Positions 1 to 10,419 of a DNA stretch of 64,000 nt are shown here, piece by piece (positions within the stretch are counted from its first letter, which is position 1; each line of letters opens with the position of its first letter). Source of the DNA: Albula goreensis (taxonomy: Eukaryota > Chordata > Actinopteri > Albuliformes > Albulidae). Where the stretch lies: assembly GCA_022829145.1 (NCBI GenBank), contig CM040746.1, positions 823,731 to 887,730 of the forward strand, given 5' to 3'. The position numbers and the translations under genes are program-made. Under the pieces are notes generated by a model that searched no databases, had not been told where the DNA came from, and saw only the letters and a program-made list of their open reading frames with translations.

Positions 1-655
1 CAATGGGAAAGCTAAAAGTTTACCAAGAGCTCATGCCAGCCTAATCCAGTTCTATGGGGAAGGGGGACTAATGAGCCAACCTGATTCCAGCTCTACAGTG
101 GGACAGGGGGTATAATGAGCCAGCCTGGTTCCAGCACTACAGTGGGAAAGGGGGTATAATGAGCCAGCCTGGTTCCAGCTCTACAGCGGGAAAGGGGGTA
201 TAATGAGCCAGCCTGGTTCCAGCTCTACAGTGGGAAAGGGGGTATAATGAGCCAGCCTGGTTCCAGCACTACAGTGGGAAAGGGGGTATAATGAGCTTGC
301 CTGGTTCCAGCTCTACTGTGGGAAAGGGGGTATAATGAGCCAGCCTGGTTCCAGCTCTACAGTGGGAAAGGGGGTATAATGAGCCAGCCTGGTTCCAGCA
401 CTACAGTGGGAAAGGGGGTATAATGAGCCAGCCTGGTTCCAGCACTACAGTGGGAAAGGGGGTATAATGAGCCAGCCTGGTTCCAGCTCTACAGTGGGAC
501 AGGGGGTATAATGAGCCAGCCTGGTTCTACCTCGACAGTTAGAAAGGGGTACAATTAGCTAGCCTAATTCCAGCTCCACAGTGAAAAAGGGGTGTAATGA
601 ACCAGCCTGGTTGTAGCTCTACAGTGGGAAAGCTGAATAATGAGCAAGACCGGTT
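1..655. repeat. 44-bp minisatellite array (about 14 copies)
   Basis: The unit reads roughly GAGCCAGCCTGGTTCCAGC, then TCTACAGTGGGAAAGG, then GGGTATAAT. Successive TATAAT words start at 111, 155 and 199, which fixes the period at 44 bp. Copies are nearly identical in the middle (about 100-530) and decay toward 655, where single-base changes and indels accumulate. The array is open at the left edge of the window. It lies within what should be intron 3 of flt4. No coding potential is seen. Confidence 0.93.
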
Positions 656-934
656 CCAGAACAACTATAATGAATAAAGGATAAAATGTGATTAGAGTGA
701 TATTTTGAGGAAATTACACTGTAGCTTCATACCTGCCAGTAAAAATATTCTCATCACTTTACTTTTTAAGTAAAAATAAATAAATAAATTAGAGTGAATG
801 TTTGAAAACCTATCTGCAGCCCGTGTTTCTGTTGGAGTGTGCTTGGAGTGCAGGTCAATCAACAAGTCCTCTGTGGAAAGACTTCCACAGAGAGAGTCGG
901 GGTTCATCACTCTCCAAATCTAATGGCACTGCAC

Positions 935-1480
935 AAATTCATGTATGTGTGTGTGTGAGTGAGTGTGTATGAGGCTGAGTGTGTGTGTGTGAGTGTGTAT
1001 GTGGTGTGTGTGTGTGAGGCTTAGTGTTTTTGTGTGGTGTGAGAGAGTGCTTGCGTGAGTGTGTATGAGGCTGAGTATGTGTGTGTGTGTGTATGTGTGT
1101 ATGAGGCTGTGTGTGTGTGTTTGTGTGAGTGTGTATGAGGCTTAGTGTGTGTGTGTGTGTGTGAGTGTGTTTGAGTATTTGTGTGTATGAGGCTGAGTGT
1201 GTGTGTGCGTGTGTGTGTGAGTGTGTATGAGGCTGATGTGTGTGTGTGTGTGTGTATGTGTGAGGTGTGTGTGTGAGTGTGTATGAGGCTGAGTGTGTTT
1301 GAGTGTGTTTGAGTGTGTGTGAGGTGTGTGTGTGTTTGAGTGTGTTTGTGTGTGTGTGTGTGTGTGTATGTGTGTGTGTGTGTGAGTGTATGAGGCTGAG
1401 TGTGTGTGTGCGTGTGTGTGAGTGTGTATGAGGCTGTGTGTGTGAGTGTGTGTGTGTGAGTGTATTTGAGTGTCAGAGCA
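935..1480. repeat. GT-rich compound microsatellite/minisatellite
   Basis: Long (GT)n runs are interrupted by recurring GTATGAGGCTGAGTGTG words. The result is an irregular higher-order pattern. Long open frames on the minus strand here (His/Thr-rich) are artefacts of the CA repeat. It lies in presumed flt4 intron 3. Confidence 0.92.
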
Positions 1481-1619
1481 GAAGAGTAAATGCTGAGGTC
1501 CTGTTTCCTGGTTGATTCTTGATAAAAAGATGAACAGGACAAACAACACATGTGGGATACTGCTGACTGGGTTTGAGGCCAAATAACCCAGGAGTCTGTT
1601 CTTTCTGTACTGTGACAAA

Positions 1620-2480
1620 ACTGATTATAGACTGCACACAGTCTCTTACAGAGGAAAGATTACAGACAGCACACAGTCTCTTACAGAGGAAAGATTATAG
1701 ACTGCACACAGTCTCTTACAGAGGAAAGATTACAGACTGCACACAGTCTCTTACAGAGGAAAGATTACAGACTGCACACAGTCTCTTATAGAGGAAAGAT
1801 TACAGACTGCACACAGTCTCTTACAGAGGAAAGATTACAGACTGCACACAGTCTCTTACAGAGGAAAGATTATAGACTGCACACAGTCTCTTACAGAGGA
1901 AACATTATAGACTGCACACAGTCTCTTATAGAGGAAAGATTACAGACTGCACACAGTCTCTTACAGAGGAAAGATTACAGACTGCACACAGTCTCTTATA
2001 GAGGAAAGATTATAGACTGCACACAGTCTCTTACAGAGGAAACATTATAGACTGCACACAGTCTCTTACAGAGGAAAGATTACAGACTGCACACAGTCTC
2101 TTACAGAGGAAAGATTATAGACTGCACACAGTCTCTTATAGAGGAAACATTATAGACTGCACACAGTCTCTTAAAGAGGAAACATTATAGACTGCACACA
2201 GTCTCTTACAGAGGAAAGATTACAGACTACACAGTCTCTTACAGAGGAAAGATTACAGACTGCACACAGTCTCTTATAGAGGAAAGATTATAGACTGCAC
2301 ACAGTCTCTTATAGAGGAAAGATTATAGACTGCACACAGTCTCTTACAGAGGAAACATTATAGACTGCACACAGTCTCTTACAGAGGAAAGATTACAGAC
2401 TGCACACAGTCTCTTACAGAGGAAAGATTACAGACTGCACACAGTCTCTTAAAGAGGAAACATTATAGACTATTCACAGT
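1620..2480. repeat. 35-bp minisatellite array with a hairpin in each unit (about 24 copies)
   Basis: The unit is AAAGATTACAGACTGCACAC followed by AGTCTCTTACAGAGG. The ACTGCACACA word starts at 1631, 1666 and 1701, giving a 35-bp period. Each unit contains AGACTG-CACA-CAGTCT, a perfect 6-bp stem with a 4-base loop. Copies differ mainly at three places: AAGATT/AACATT, TACAG/TATAG and TTACAG/TTATAG/TTAAAG. One unit near 2220 lacks two bases (GACTACACAG). A decayed tail runs on to about 2650. It lies in presumed flt4 intron 3. Confidence 0.93.
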
Positions 2481-2650
2481 CTGTTCATAGTCTCTTATAA
2501 GGGATAGTTATAGACTACACATTCTTTAATTGGGTAAAAACTACAGACCACAGTTTCTAATAGGGGAATGATTACAGACTGCACTTTCTCTTATCAAAGA
2601 ATGATTACAGACCGCACTTTCTCTTATCAAAGAATGATTACAGACTGTCT

Positions 2651-5261
2651 CTTCTAGAAGCTGCCGGCTGGGACCTCTTGCACTTCACATATTCAGTTGT
2701 GCAGCGGCATACTTCCTGATGCAGTTGAGAGGAGCTTGTCACTATACTTTGCTGAAGGGTGTAACGTAGGGGGTCAACCTATAGCTATACAAATTTTGGG
2801 AATTTTATTCCTCAAATGATGTGGTATGGTACCGTCCAGAAGAATAGCAGTAAGAAATTATTCTTTAGCCCATAAAGTCTGTATCTAGTAACAATTTTAT
2901 GAGGGATTTTATCACGAAATAAAGTCTTATATATGGCCATTATATACACACAATATCCCTTGGAACTGAATCCTAATAAATTAATATCTTAAACACAACT
3001 CATATGTGTTAAATAAAAAGTATAGCTGTGTGTGTTTTTCCAGCAAATTCAGTAAATTATCTTTACAAAAGAAAAAAAATCCTATATGCTGAATGAAAAA
3101 TTAACCATCACATTCTGCTTCTGGGCTGTTAGTCTGTGTCGTAGTGGTCAGTTATTTTTCTCCTCCATCCGGGGGTGGATGGAATGGAAGCTCTGTTGAA
3201 GCTCTGTTATCAAACCCCTGATCTTGAGCAGGCTGATAAATATTTCAGCTGGCAGGACAGCTGCTGGAGAAACACACTGCGAGTGCCCCTAAGGGGGGCC
3301 AGGGGTGGGGTGGGGGGTTATTTATGGTCACAGGCCTGTGTGGGGGTCAAGAGTGTGTCGGCCAGCATCTGAAAAAAAGAGCTGACCCCCGAGCCGTGTG
3401 TGTTTGCTTTGGACAGTCCAAAGCCACGGTTCTGAAGCGAAGGCCGCTTATCCACGAAAGTTTATTTGACCTCCTGCCTCCCTGTAGCCCATGGTGTCTC
3501 CGTCCGCACAATAGATGCTTCAGTCCTGCCCCCCACCCAAATCTGCTTTCAGGTGTGGCTGTGCTCCCAGGTGTCTCGTATCTCCATTCAGCCTCGTGTC
3601 AGTGCGGTTGGACCTGAACCGGCTGCTGATCGCAAGAAAACCGCAAAAACCTGCAGCCACTGTGGCCGTCTGAGCAAGCCAGTCATATATTCAAATGAAC
3701 AGAAGATAAAGCATGTATTGTAATTGGATTCTTTGTTACTGGATTAATTGTACTGAATGGTGTGCAGAGAACATATTGTAATGAATTGTGTGTAATGAGT
3801 CTGTGCTTCAGCTGGAACTGCAGGATCTGTGCCAGTAGCATAGCCGGGAGCGCTAGAGGGTTTTAATTAGGGCAGAAAGTGGGGTGGGTTGTACTTCTAC
3901 CACTTTATTAAATCTTTGGTTTATTCAATATTAGGATCCTTTACAAGCGTTAGCAAGTTCCTGAGGCTAAGCAAACACCCCGTAGACCATCTCAGCCAAA
4001 CGGGCAGGCCTCTCTTTGATGTAAAACGATCTCTCAAACAAGAGATCCATTTTCAGCTAAATGTCTGTAATTTTCTTGTACCTATCCCAAGGAAAAGAGT
4101 GAGCATAACATTGGGCAGTGGAGGGGTTTTGGGGGGGGTGGCTGTAAAAGCGGGGTGTCGCCACACGGCAGTCTGGGGGCTTAGTTGCACCCCACTCCAA
4201 GTTCTGCAGCTCAGCAATTTGCTGACTGGGCCAAAAGATTATCACTATTTTCTGAGCCAGAAAGGACTGAATGTGTTCTCACAGTGAATGTGTGGCTCAT
4301 TTTAAATGATTATGTGATAAAGGTCTACTTGGTGCTTGGTTGTTAATGCTCCGTATTAGAACTGTGCTGTGAAAGGACAGTTGGAGCTCCGAATTAATCA
4401 TTTACCCCTGGATTTAATCAAAGCCAGCCAAGTTATATAAAGTAATAATAAACAAATTGGCTCCGAGATTTAATCAAAACCACAGACAAGACATCGGTAA
4501 AGAAATCTTTTTTGCTGTGATCAGCCATATAATGTCAATACAAGGCTCCTATAAGGTGACAGGCAAGTTTTCATCCATCTTGTAGCACTTTGTTAAATTG
4601 CGTTTTTTGCATCACACCTGCATTAGTGTGTTTCCAGACAAGATTCAAAGCGGTTTTCACCTGGTCTAGCCAGCTGGCTGAGAGCAGGAAATGCTATTGC
4701 TGTGGTTTCACAACCTAAAATTCACCTCTTCACCTCGTGCTTATCCAAAGACTGTAGAGCGACATGAAAGTCACATGTCACCTGTGTGTCATCTGTGTAG
4801 CCCTTAGTTTATTACAATGTTAGGCTGAGGTTTGTTGGAAATGAAAACAAGTTAAGCCAACATTTTTTTTGAAAAGCCACAGTATTGCAGGTTAAACTTG
4901 TGGAACACATCTAAGCCATCTGACAGCCTGTGATATTAGTGTATCTATATTGCCTCCCCAACATCCTGAGAACTTGTGGTCTGATTTCATTTGTTGTATT
5001 ACAGTTCATTCAAATTGTTATTTTTGCTGAGGTTACCATATAATCTTTCTAAATGTTTAGCACAGTGTCCAATAGGAATGGAGGGAGGGTAACTGAGGCT
5101 AACAGCACAATTTCTGTTTAAGAGCCATAGTACTGGTTGCAGTTGGGGCTCAGGGTTATTGGGGTACAGGTTGTTGGGGTGCAGTGGGGAGGGTGGGACA
5201 GGGTTATTGGAGAGCAGTTGGGGGGGGAGCGCTGGGATAATGGGGTGGAGTGGGAACTCAC
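2651..5261. other. flt4: flt4 intron 3, unique part
   Basis: This is the stretch downstream (minus-strand sense) of exon 3. I looked for the next Ig-domain exon on the minus strand and saw none. The open frames here are short and lack recognisable domains. It holds a G-rich patch at about 3290-3320 and a G8 run near 4130. Nothing else can be supported. Exon 4 must therefore lie beyond the left edge, so intron 3 is longer than 5.2 kb. Confidence 0.55.
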
Positions 5262-5557
5262 CCCTGACAAAGACGTAGACGCTGGCGGCAGTGGTGCCAT
5301 CGATGATGGCTTTTATGTCACGGTAGAAGCAGCGGTAGTGTCCAGTATCGTTCCCGCAGGCGCCGGTGAGCTGCAGGGTCTTGCAGTACGGCCGGCCGGG
5401 CTCACCTTGGCAGTCCTTCACCCACAAGGCGCGTTGCCCTGGCAACTCTGCCACCTGCGACCGCTCCTGCCGCTCTGCCACTTCGTGCCGCTCCACAGCC
5501 ACTTCCTGCCTGCTCAGCGAGCGCTCAGGCCACGCCCAGTCCAGAGTGCGCTGTCCC
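5262..5557 (-). CDS. flt4: flt4 exon 3: most of Ig-like domain 1 of VEGFR-3
   Basis: This 296-bp exon encodes residues 52-150 of the N-terminal part of VEGF receptor 3, the VEGF-C/D receptor tyrosine kinase of lymphatic and venous endothelium. The acceptor is TTTTGCCTAG/GGGACAG and the donor GTCAGGG/GTGAGTT. It enters completing the split Arg codon of exon 2 and leaves in phase 1. Family hallmarks are GQRTLDWAWP, RPYCK, GNDTGHYRC and GTTAASVYVFVR, close to human FLT4 Ig1 (from knowledge of the family). C128 pairs with C51 of exon 2 as the core Ig disulfide. C101 and C110 match the extra pair of the family. N121 sits in a conserved NDT sequon. Two oddities: 37 residues (63-99) separate the WAWP motif from the DC motif, against about 20 in human, with an EVA-x-ER-like repeat inside; and there is an additional cysteine, C119. 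VEGFR-2 is less likely because of the TTAAS motif. Confidence 0.95.
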
Positions 5558-6755
5558 CTAGGCAAAAGGACCCAGACACACACACAGACGATGTCAACAC
5601 AGCCCAGAAACACAGCCTCTCCAGGCATAAGAAACAGTCACCCGAAGGGCTGGATCTCTGATATCTATGGTCAACACAGGACTACAGAAAGCTGACAGGC
5701 TATCTTTCACAGCCTGTTTTCTCTCTCTGTCTTTCCCTTGCTACCTCTCTCCCCAGCTACACTGTGATATGGAAATGGGATCTTGGACAGACTTTGAATA
5801 ACACTTCTGTCAAGGTCTCCCAAGGCTTGGTGTTATCAATGAAATGACTTAACACTGTTGGCACTGACCAAACCATTCTGTGCAGTCACCATGAACAGGG
5901 CTGGTTGAGGCTGATCTGGGTACAGACAGCAGACAACTCTTCCCCATATGCCCTCTAGCGTGAGTCCAGGCACAGCAACCAGCTTTGGCTCTGACCCAAA
6001 GCCGGTCTGCTCCTAGTGACGGACGGTCTCCTCAGGTAACAATTAGGAAGTTTGTTGTTCCACAGTGTTCAGGAAGCTGCAACCCCAAGTGGATCTCTGT
6101 TGCACACTCTCATGACTTGAACCACAGCACAAACTCTGAAATCACTCATTCCAAAACTCCAGCGGGAAGAGAAAATTCCTACATTCCCCAATATTTTCTC
6201 CTGTGTGAAAGCCCTATCTATCAGATCACACTTGGCACAGAGCAGAATGAGGAAAATGAGACTGATTTCCTCAATAACCAGGTTTCTGAACCACAATGAC
6301 ACCCCGAACATGAGCCATGGGGTTTTTCAAATGCATAATCGTTTTCATGAACGACTGTGGGACCAGCAGCCAAAAACATTATTTTTCTTCCAAAAGGCAT
6401 GTACTTGCTACTGCTACAAAACTATTTATCCCCAGGATTCCTGGCAAGGCCGACCGGGGAGGTTTCAATGGGACCCGAGACAAATAAAGTTACGTTCACC
6501 TTTTAATCCCCAACCTTCAAAATACGTCGTTAGCACTTCATTTGGTGACGGCTCTTGCTTTATCGTATCGTATCCTTGTCAAAACCTTACGGGACTTTCA
6601 CGCGGAGCCCCGCTGTGGGTGCCATATTAAGTCAGATTTCTGTTATTTCTCTAAACTGTAGCTGTACATTATAATCCTGCTGAACATTCATTTCCATTTC
6701 ATATGGAATCCAGAATTCCATCAGATAATTTGTAAAAGCAGAGATTTCCCCAAAC
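5558..6755. other. flt4: flt4 intron 2
   Basis: About 1.2 kb between exons 3 and 2, with a consensus donor (TGCAG/GTTTGG at 6756/6755) and acceptor (CCTAG at 5558-5562). No repeats or genes were recognised inside it. Open frames on the plus strand here are short and domain-free. Confidence 0.85.
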
Positions 6756-6852
6756 CTGCATGTAATGGTCAGTGTGTCATTGGCGTTAATCACAAGGTCT
6801 CCTGTTGGGCTGTCAAGGGTGGGCGGAGACATAGAATATCCAATCACCAGAC
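6756..6852 (-). CDS. flt4: flt4 exon 2: mature N-terminus and start of Ig-like domain 1
   Basis: A 97-bp exon with acceptor CCCTGCAG/GTCTGG and donor ACATGCAG/GTTTGG. It encodes residues 20-52: GLVIGYSMSPPTLDSP, then a stretch to NDTLTITCR. The GYSM-x-PPTL motif and TCRG junction are characteristic of VEGFR-3, where human has GYSMTPPTL. C51 is the first cysteine of the Ig fold and N44 is in an NDT glycosylation sequon. The phases (in 1, out 2) fit exons 1 and 3 exactly. On the sense strand a very long polypyrimidine tract (plus-strand purines, about 6858-6985) precedes the acceptor. Confidence 0.95.
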
Positions 6853-6857
6853 CTGCA

Positions 6858-6985
6858 GGGAGAGAAAAAGGATGCATTCAGTGGAGAATGAGGAGGAGAG
6901 AGAAAGACATAGAAATAGAAAAAGAGAGAGAGAGGAGGAGAGAGGGAGAGAAAAGGAAGAGAGAAACAGAGAGATGTGTTGCTCA
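6858..6985. repeat. purine-rich tract on plus strand (extended polypyrimidine tract before flt4 exon 2)
   Basis: Nearly continuous GA-rich sequence (GAGAGAAAGA, AAAGAGAGAGAGAGG). In the sense of flt4 it is a CT-rich tract of about 120 bases abutting the exon 2 acceptor, far longer than a normal polypyrimidine tract. It is a low-complexity sequence that may also affect splicing, which is inference. Confidence 0.8.
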
Positions 6986-7167
6986 TATGCATTTTTCCTC
7001 AGGTAAGTTGGCATTTCCTGATTAGGGGAACACACCCTGAGGTAAACACTATTCTTTTTACTTGGGGGAGAGGGGGCGTGTCTCACATCTGTGCTGCAGT
7101 TTAGACCTCGGGTCACAGCTCATCCATTGCCGCTGTGCTGACTTGCTTCACCCCCTCCCACTCCCAA

Positions 7168-7185
7168 CCCCCCCCCCCCCCCCCC
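7168..7185. repeat. poly-C run (18 C)
   Basis: An uninterrupted run of 18 C on the plus strand, poly-G in the flt4 sense strand. It lies about 320 bp upstream of exon 2 in transcript orientation. Assembly length here is likely to be imprecise. Confidence 0.9.
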
Positions 7186-7319
7186 TCCCTGACTCAACAC
7201 GGCATAATTACCCCCATTCAGACCCCCCTGGGTGTTATTAGGCTGCGAGAGCTGCGCCCTGGAGTTTATAAAAATGTCAGCCTGAGTTATGCCACACCTG
7301 GAGATCATTAGCACTGGAA

Positions 7320-7520
7320 ACACGGCAGCGGGGCGAGGGGAGCCTGGGCGCTCGCGGGCGGGCAGGCGGGCGGGCGGGCGCGGAAGACCGAGAGGGGTCG
7401 CGCAGCCCTCGTTTATTTAACATGCGAAAATGAGCGATGGCGCAGGGTTTAAACGCGGGTCGAGCAGCAGCCACACGTGCAAGCGATCCCCAACCCCCAA
7501 CCCCCAACCCCCCCGGCCTG
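7320..7520. promoter_or_regulatory. GC-rich, CpG-dense islet with a G-quadruplex-type C-tract cluster
   Basis: Between about 7326 and 7420 the sequence is GC-rich with many CpGs (GGGCGCTCGCGGGCGGGCAG and repeated GGGCGG, SP1-like boxes). From 7488 to 7514 there are four C-tracts separated by AA (CCCCAACCCCCAACCCCC, then another AACCCCC). The flt4 sense strand therefore carries four G-runs in the GGGGGTT pattern. It lies 470-670 bp upstream of exon 2 in transcript sense. It could be an internal regulatory element or alternative promoter. That role is inference; only the composition is seen. Confidence 0.5.
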
Positions 7521-8304
7521 CCTCCCATCCTGATCCTGTTATAACAGTGTTAATAAAAACCAAGCCAGGATCTACTGAGGAGAGCACCCCACCACTGTAC
7601 CAAAACTCATAAAGGTTTTGTCTTGTTTTAGGCTGTGTGAAAACAAACCTCAAGAGGGCCGTTTTTAATTGTGTGAGTGATCACAGCACAGTCACACAGC
7701 AGTACAGGGGTGTGAATTTCAATTCATACAATGCTCATACACTACATGGCTCTGAAGACCCAACAGCTAACCCCTGAATCTCACCCAGAGCTCAGTATGG
7801 AACTGCAGCTCTCTCTGTCTCAGTAAACAGTTACAGTCGGCAGATCGCTTGCAGACTGCCAGATTGACCAGTATTAAACAACTTACTGTACACACCGCCT
7901 CTTGCACTTCATTTCATGTACATTCTTTGAAAGAATAACTTGAATGTGTAATTTTTGAATGTATTAATATGTGTTCAAATCCTCATGCGTAAGCGACTCA
8001 GTGATGATGTGGCTGTGATCTCACATTCAGCATCCTGATGTCACATCTCAATGACTGCCTGGATATCTGAGTACTGCCTGGTGACCATAATCCCATTGCA
8101 TGGCTGTGTGAGTTACCTCTGCTCTGTTCTGTGGAAGGTGGGTATAGAAGTAACCCTGCTCAAGGTACAGGTGTGTATAGAGGTGGTCCAGCTCCAGACA
8201 CAGATAGGGGTGGAAGGATAACCCTACTCTACACACAGGTACGTATAGATGTGACCCTGCCTTCCGCAGGCTTCCACTCAGCATATGCAACACCTGCTTT
8301 GGCC

Positions 8305-8430
8305 CTCACTGGCTGACACATAGGCGCACAGCAGTTAAAGAACCAGACTTGTAACCTGAAATGTTTCAGACATGCATCCCAGGTCAGGTGCTACCATGGT
8401 TACTATGGTCGAAATACTATTGGGTAAAAA
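8305..8430 (+). mobile_element. degenerate tRNA-derived SINE-like fragment
   Basis: The segment has the layout of teleost tRNA-derived SINEs: a GCAGTTAAAGAACCAGACTT head, TGTAACCTGAA, a degenerate B-box-like part (GCATCCCAGGTCAGG) and a TTGGGTAAAAATCCAACT tail. Similarity was judged by eye and the copy is old. The family is not assigned. Confidence 0.4.
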
Positions 8431-9867
8431 TCCAACTACTACTCATTCAAGTCCAATCAAAACAGATTGCAGATTATTAAAATAATAATAATGTACAGAT
8501 TTGTTTTTATATGCATCATAGCTGCCATTTTAGAATAATCCATGATTAGACTAATAGAGATACTCTACGTGTGTGAGTGTAATTGTTTTACATATTTTAC
8601 ATATGTCAAATAATACAAAAAATATGTGGTTAATCCTATAATGTTCGGAAAATAAGATGTATAAACTATTATAGAAGACACAGCAAAAAGCTGGTTTGTC
8701 GACAGGAAGTGATGTCATTAACCCCTCCTCTTCCTCGGGCCTGATTGACCCCATTGCTCCATGACATGGCGGTGTTGGGCCATGCTGACTGAGATGTCGC
8801 TGGAGCAACCCGCCTGCCCCAGAAAGAACAGTACGTTTCCCAAGGACGATTTGACAGCAGCCGAGCGTGACTCAACCCGATCCAACTGCGCCGTGTGTAG
8901 CCGTCAGTCACGCCCGGAAGGCCTTGGGCCACCGCGTTCCAGATCCTTCAGACACTTCCTGCTGGCACACGCACAATAGAACACGCTCACGCTTCTGTAA
9001 ATATTTGGTGCTCGGCTACAGACCCTAGGCCTCTCTGTCTATAGAGGAGGCTGGTCTGAGACGGGGGGCAGAGAACTGCTTTTCTCTAATGCCAGATTGC
9101 TAATCCACCGAGGTAACCTCTACGACTCACTCTCTTCTGCCTCCGATTCAGCTTCTTGTTTTCTTTCTTAAGCTTATTCAAATGGCCATTACATTTACTG
9201 GAAGACAGAGCCTCAAACTGGTAAAAATGTAGTGTGGAGGAGTAACAGAGTCATTTTTGGCTCTTCTGCTGGACTCTTAGAAAAACACACAAGCGCTTCC
9301 CAAGAGACGAACATTCAAAATAGATCTCTTCCACAGCTCAAAGCAAGTAACATCACGATTCTCATTACATAAATACCTTACATAATGATTTCACATAAAA
9401 TCCCAGTTATTCTCTTGATTTATATTCACCTTTCCTGGATTTCCATTTTAAACATGGCCTCCTGTATACACACCAAAAACAATCATTATTAACCTGAAAA
9501 TGATTAATGCCAATTTCAAAAAAGTTTGATAAAATCATTGAAAATATTATTATAAAGCAGAGAAAGTCATCACTGGGGAAGAATGTATGAGGTACCAGCT
9601 ATCTGTGTTGCCCTGACTACAGAATTTGGATGCTGTACGGACAGCATCATCACTAACCCACCACCCTCCTGTACCCTGACTAATTTTGGTAGCTGATTCT
9701 GTTGCTGCCCTCTTTAAAACATTTCCAGAGCAGGACTGTTATTTGGAGTTCCAGAACCCCTCTGTGTCTGCATATAGACAGGATACAGACAGGGACAAGG
9801 CCACAGTCTTCAGGTGCCATGCACGACACCAGGCCAGGGAAACGGCTTTGCTCCAAGCTCATATCTC

Positions 9868-9960
9868 TCCCTCTCTTTCTGTCTCTCCCTCTCTGTCCCT
9901 CTCTCTAGCTCTCCTGCTTTCTCTCTCCTTCTCATTGTTTATGTCCCTCTCTCTGCAAAT
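9868..9960. repeat. CT-rich tract
   Basis: Low-complexity pyrimidine tract of CTCTCTCCCTCTCT words in intron 1 of flt4. Confidence 0.75.
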
Positions 9961-10302
9961 CTGGAATCATGTTTTGGCCAAAATACTGAGGTCTGCATTA
10001 AACCCAGTCATTTTTCTGTCCTCATTCACATACAAGAGCCAAGCCAATACATCATCCTTTAAATTAAGTGGTTTATTTAAAAGATGATGTATTTGACCAT
10101 TTTTAAAAAGTTAATTAGACGAGTGACATGTGTGCTTGTTCAGGAATGCCACAAGTTTCTTGGCAGGAGCGGAGAGATTATTTTGTCTGTCGCAGCTTGA
10201 TTAACACTTTAGGGCTTTTCTGGGCACAAGATCCAAAACAAAACAAACAAAAAATCTGATAGTTCAGAACAAATAATTTAGAAAACCAAAGGCCAACTAC
10301 AT

Positions 10303-10348
10303 ATGTGTGCACACAGACATACATACACACAGGCACACAGACATACAT

Positions 10349-10418
<70 letters not shown>
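10303..10418. repeat. (CA)n microsatellite
   Basis: Imperfect ACACAGACATACA words from about 10303, then an uninterrupted CA run from about 10350 to 10417 (over 30 dinucleotides). Open frames reading Cys-Val repeats on the minus strand are artefacts of this tract. Confidence 0.95.

Positions 10419-10419
<1 letters not shown>

Noticed and set aside
1-655. Direct-repeat array considered as CRISPR-like
   Set aside because: There are no unique spacers; the repeats abut each other in a 44-bp tandem array in a vertebrate intron.
1021-1618. Long His/Thr-rich open frames on the minus strand
   Set aside because: They are translations of a CA/GT compound repeat that lacks stop codons; no start context, domain or splice structure.
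1573-1791. Plus-strand repeat peptide QSLTEERLQTAHSLLQRKDY
   Set aside because: Generated by the 35-bp minisatellite; the period is not a multiple of three, so the frame rotates and soon stops.
5137-5661. 174-codon plus-strand open frame
   Set aside because: Antisense shadow of flt4 exon 3 and its flanks; the minus strand carries the recognisable VEGFR-3 Ig domain with matching splice sites.
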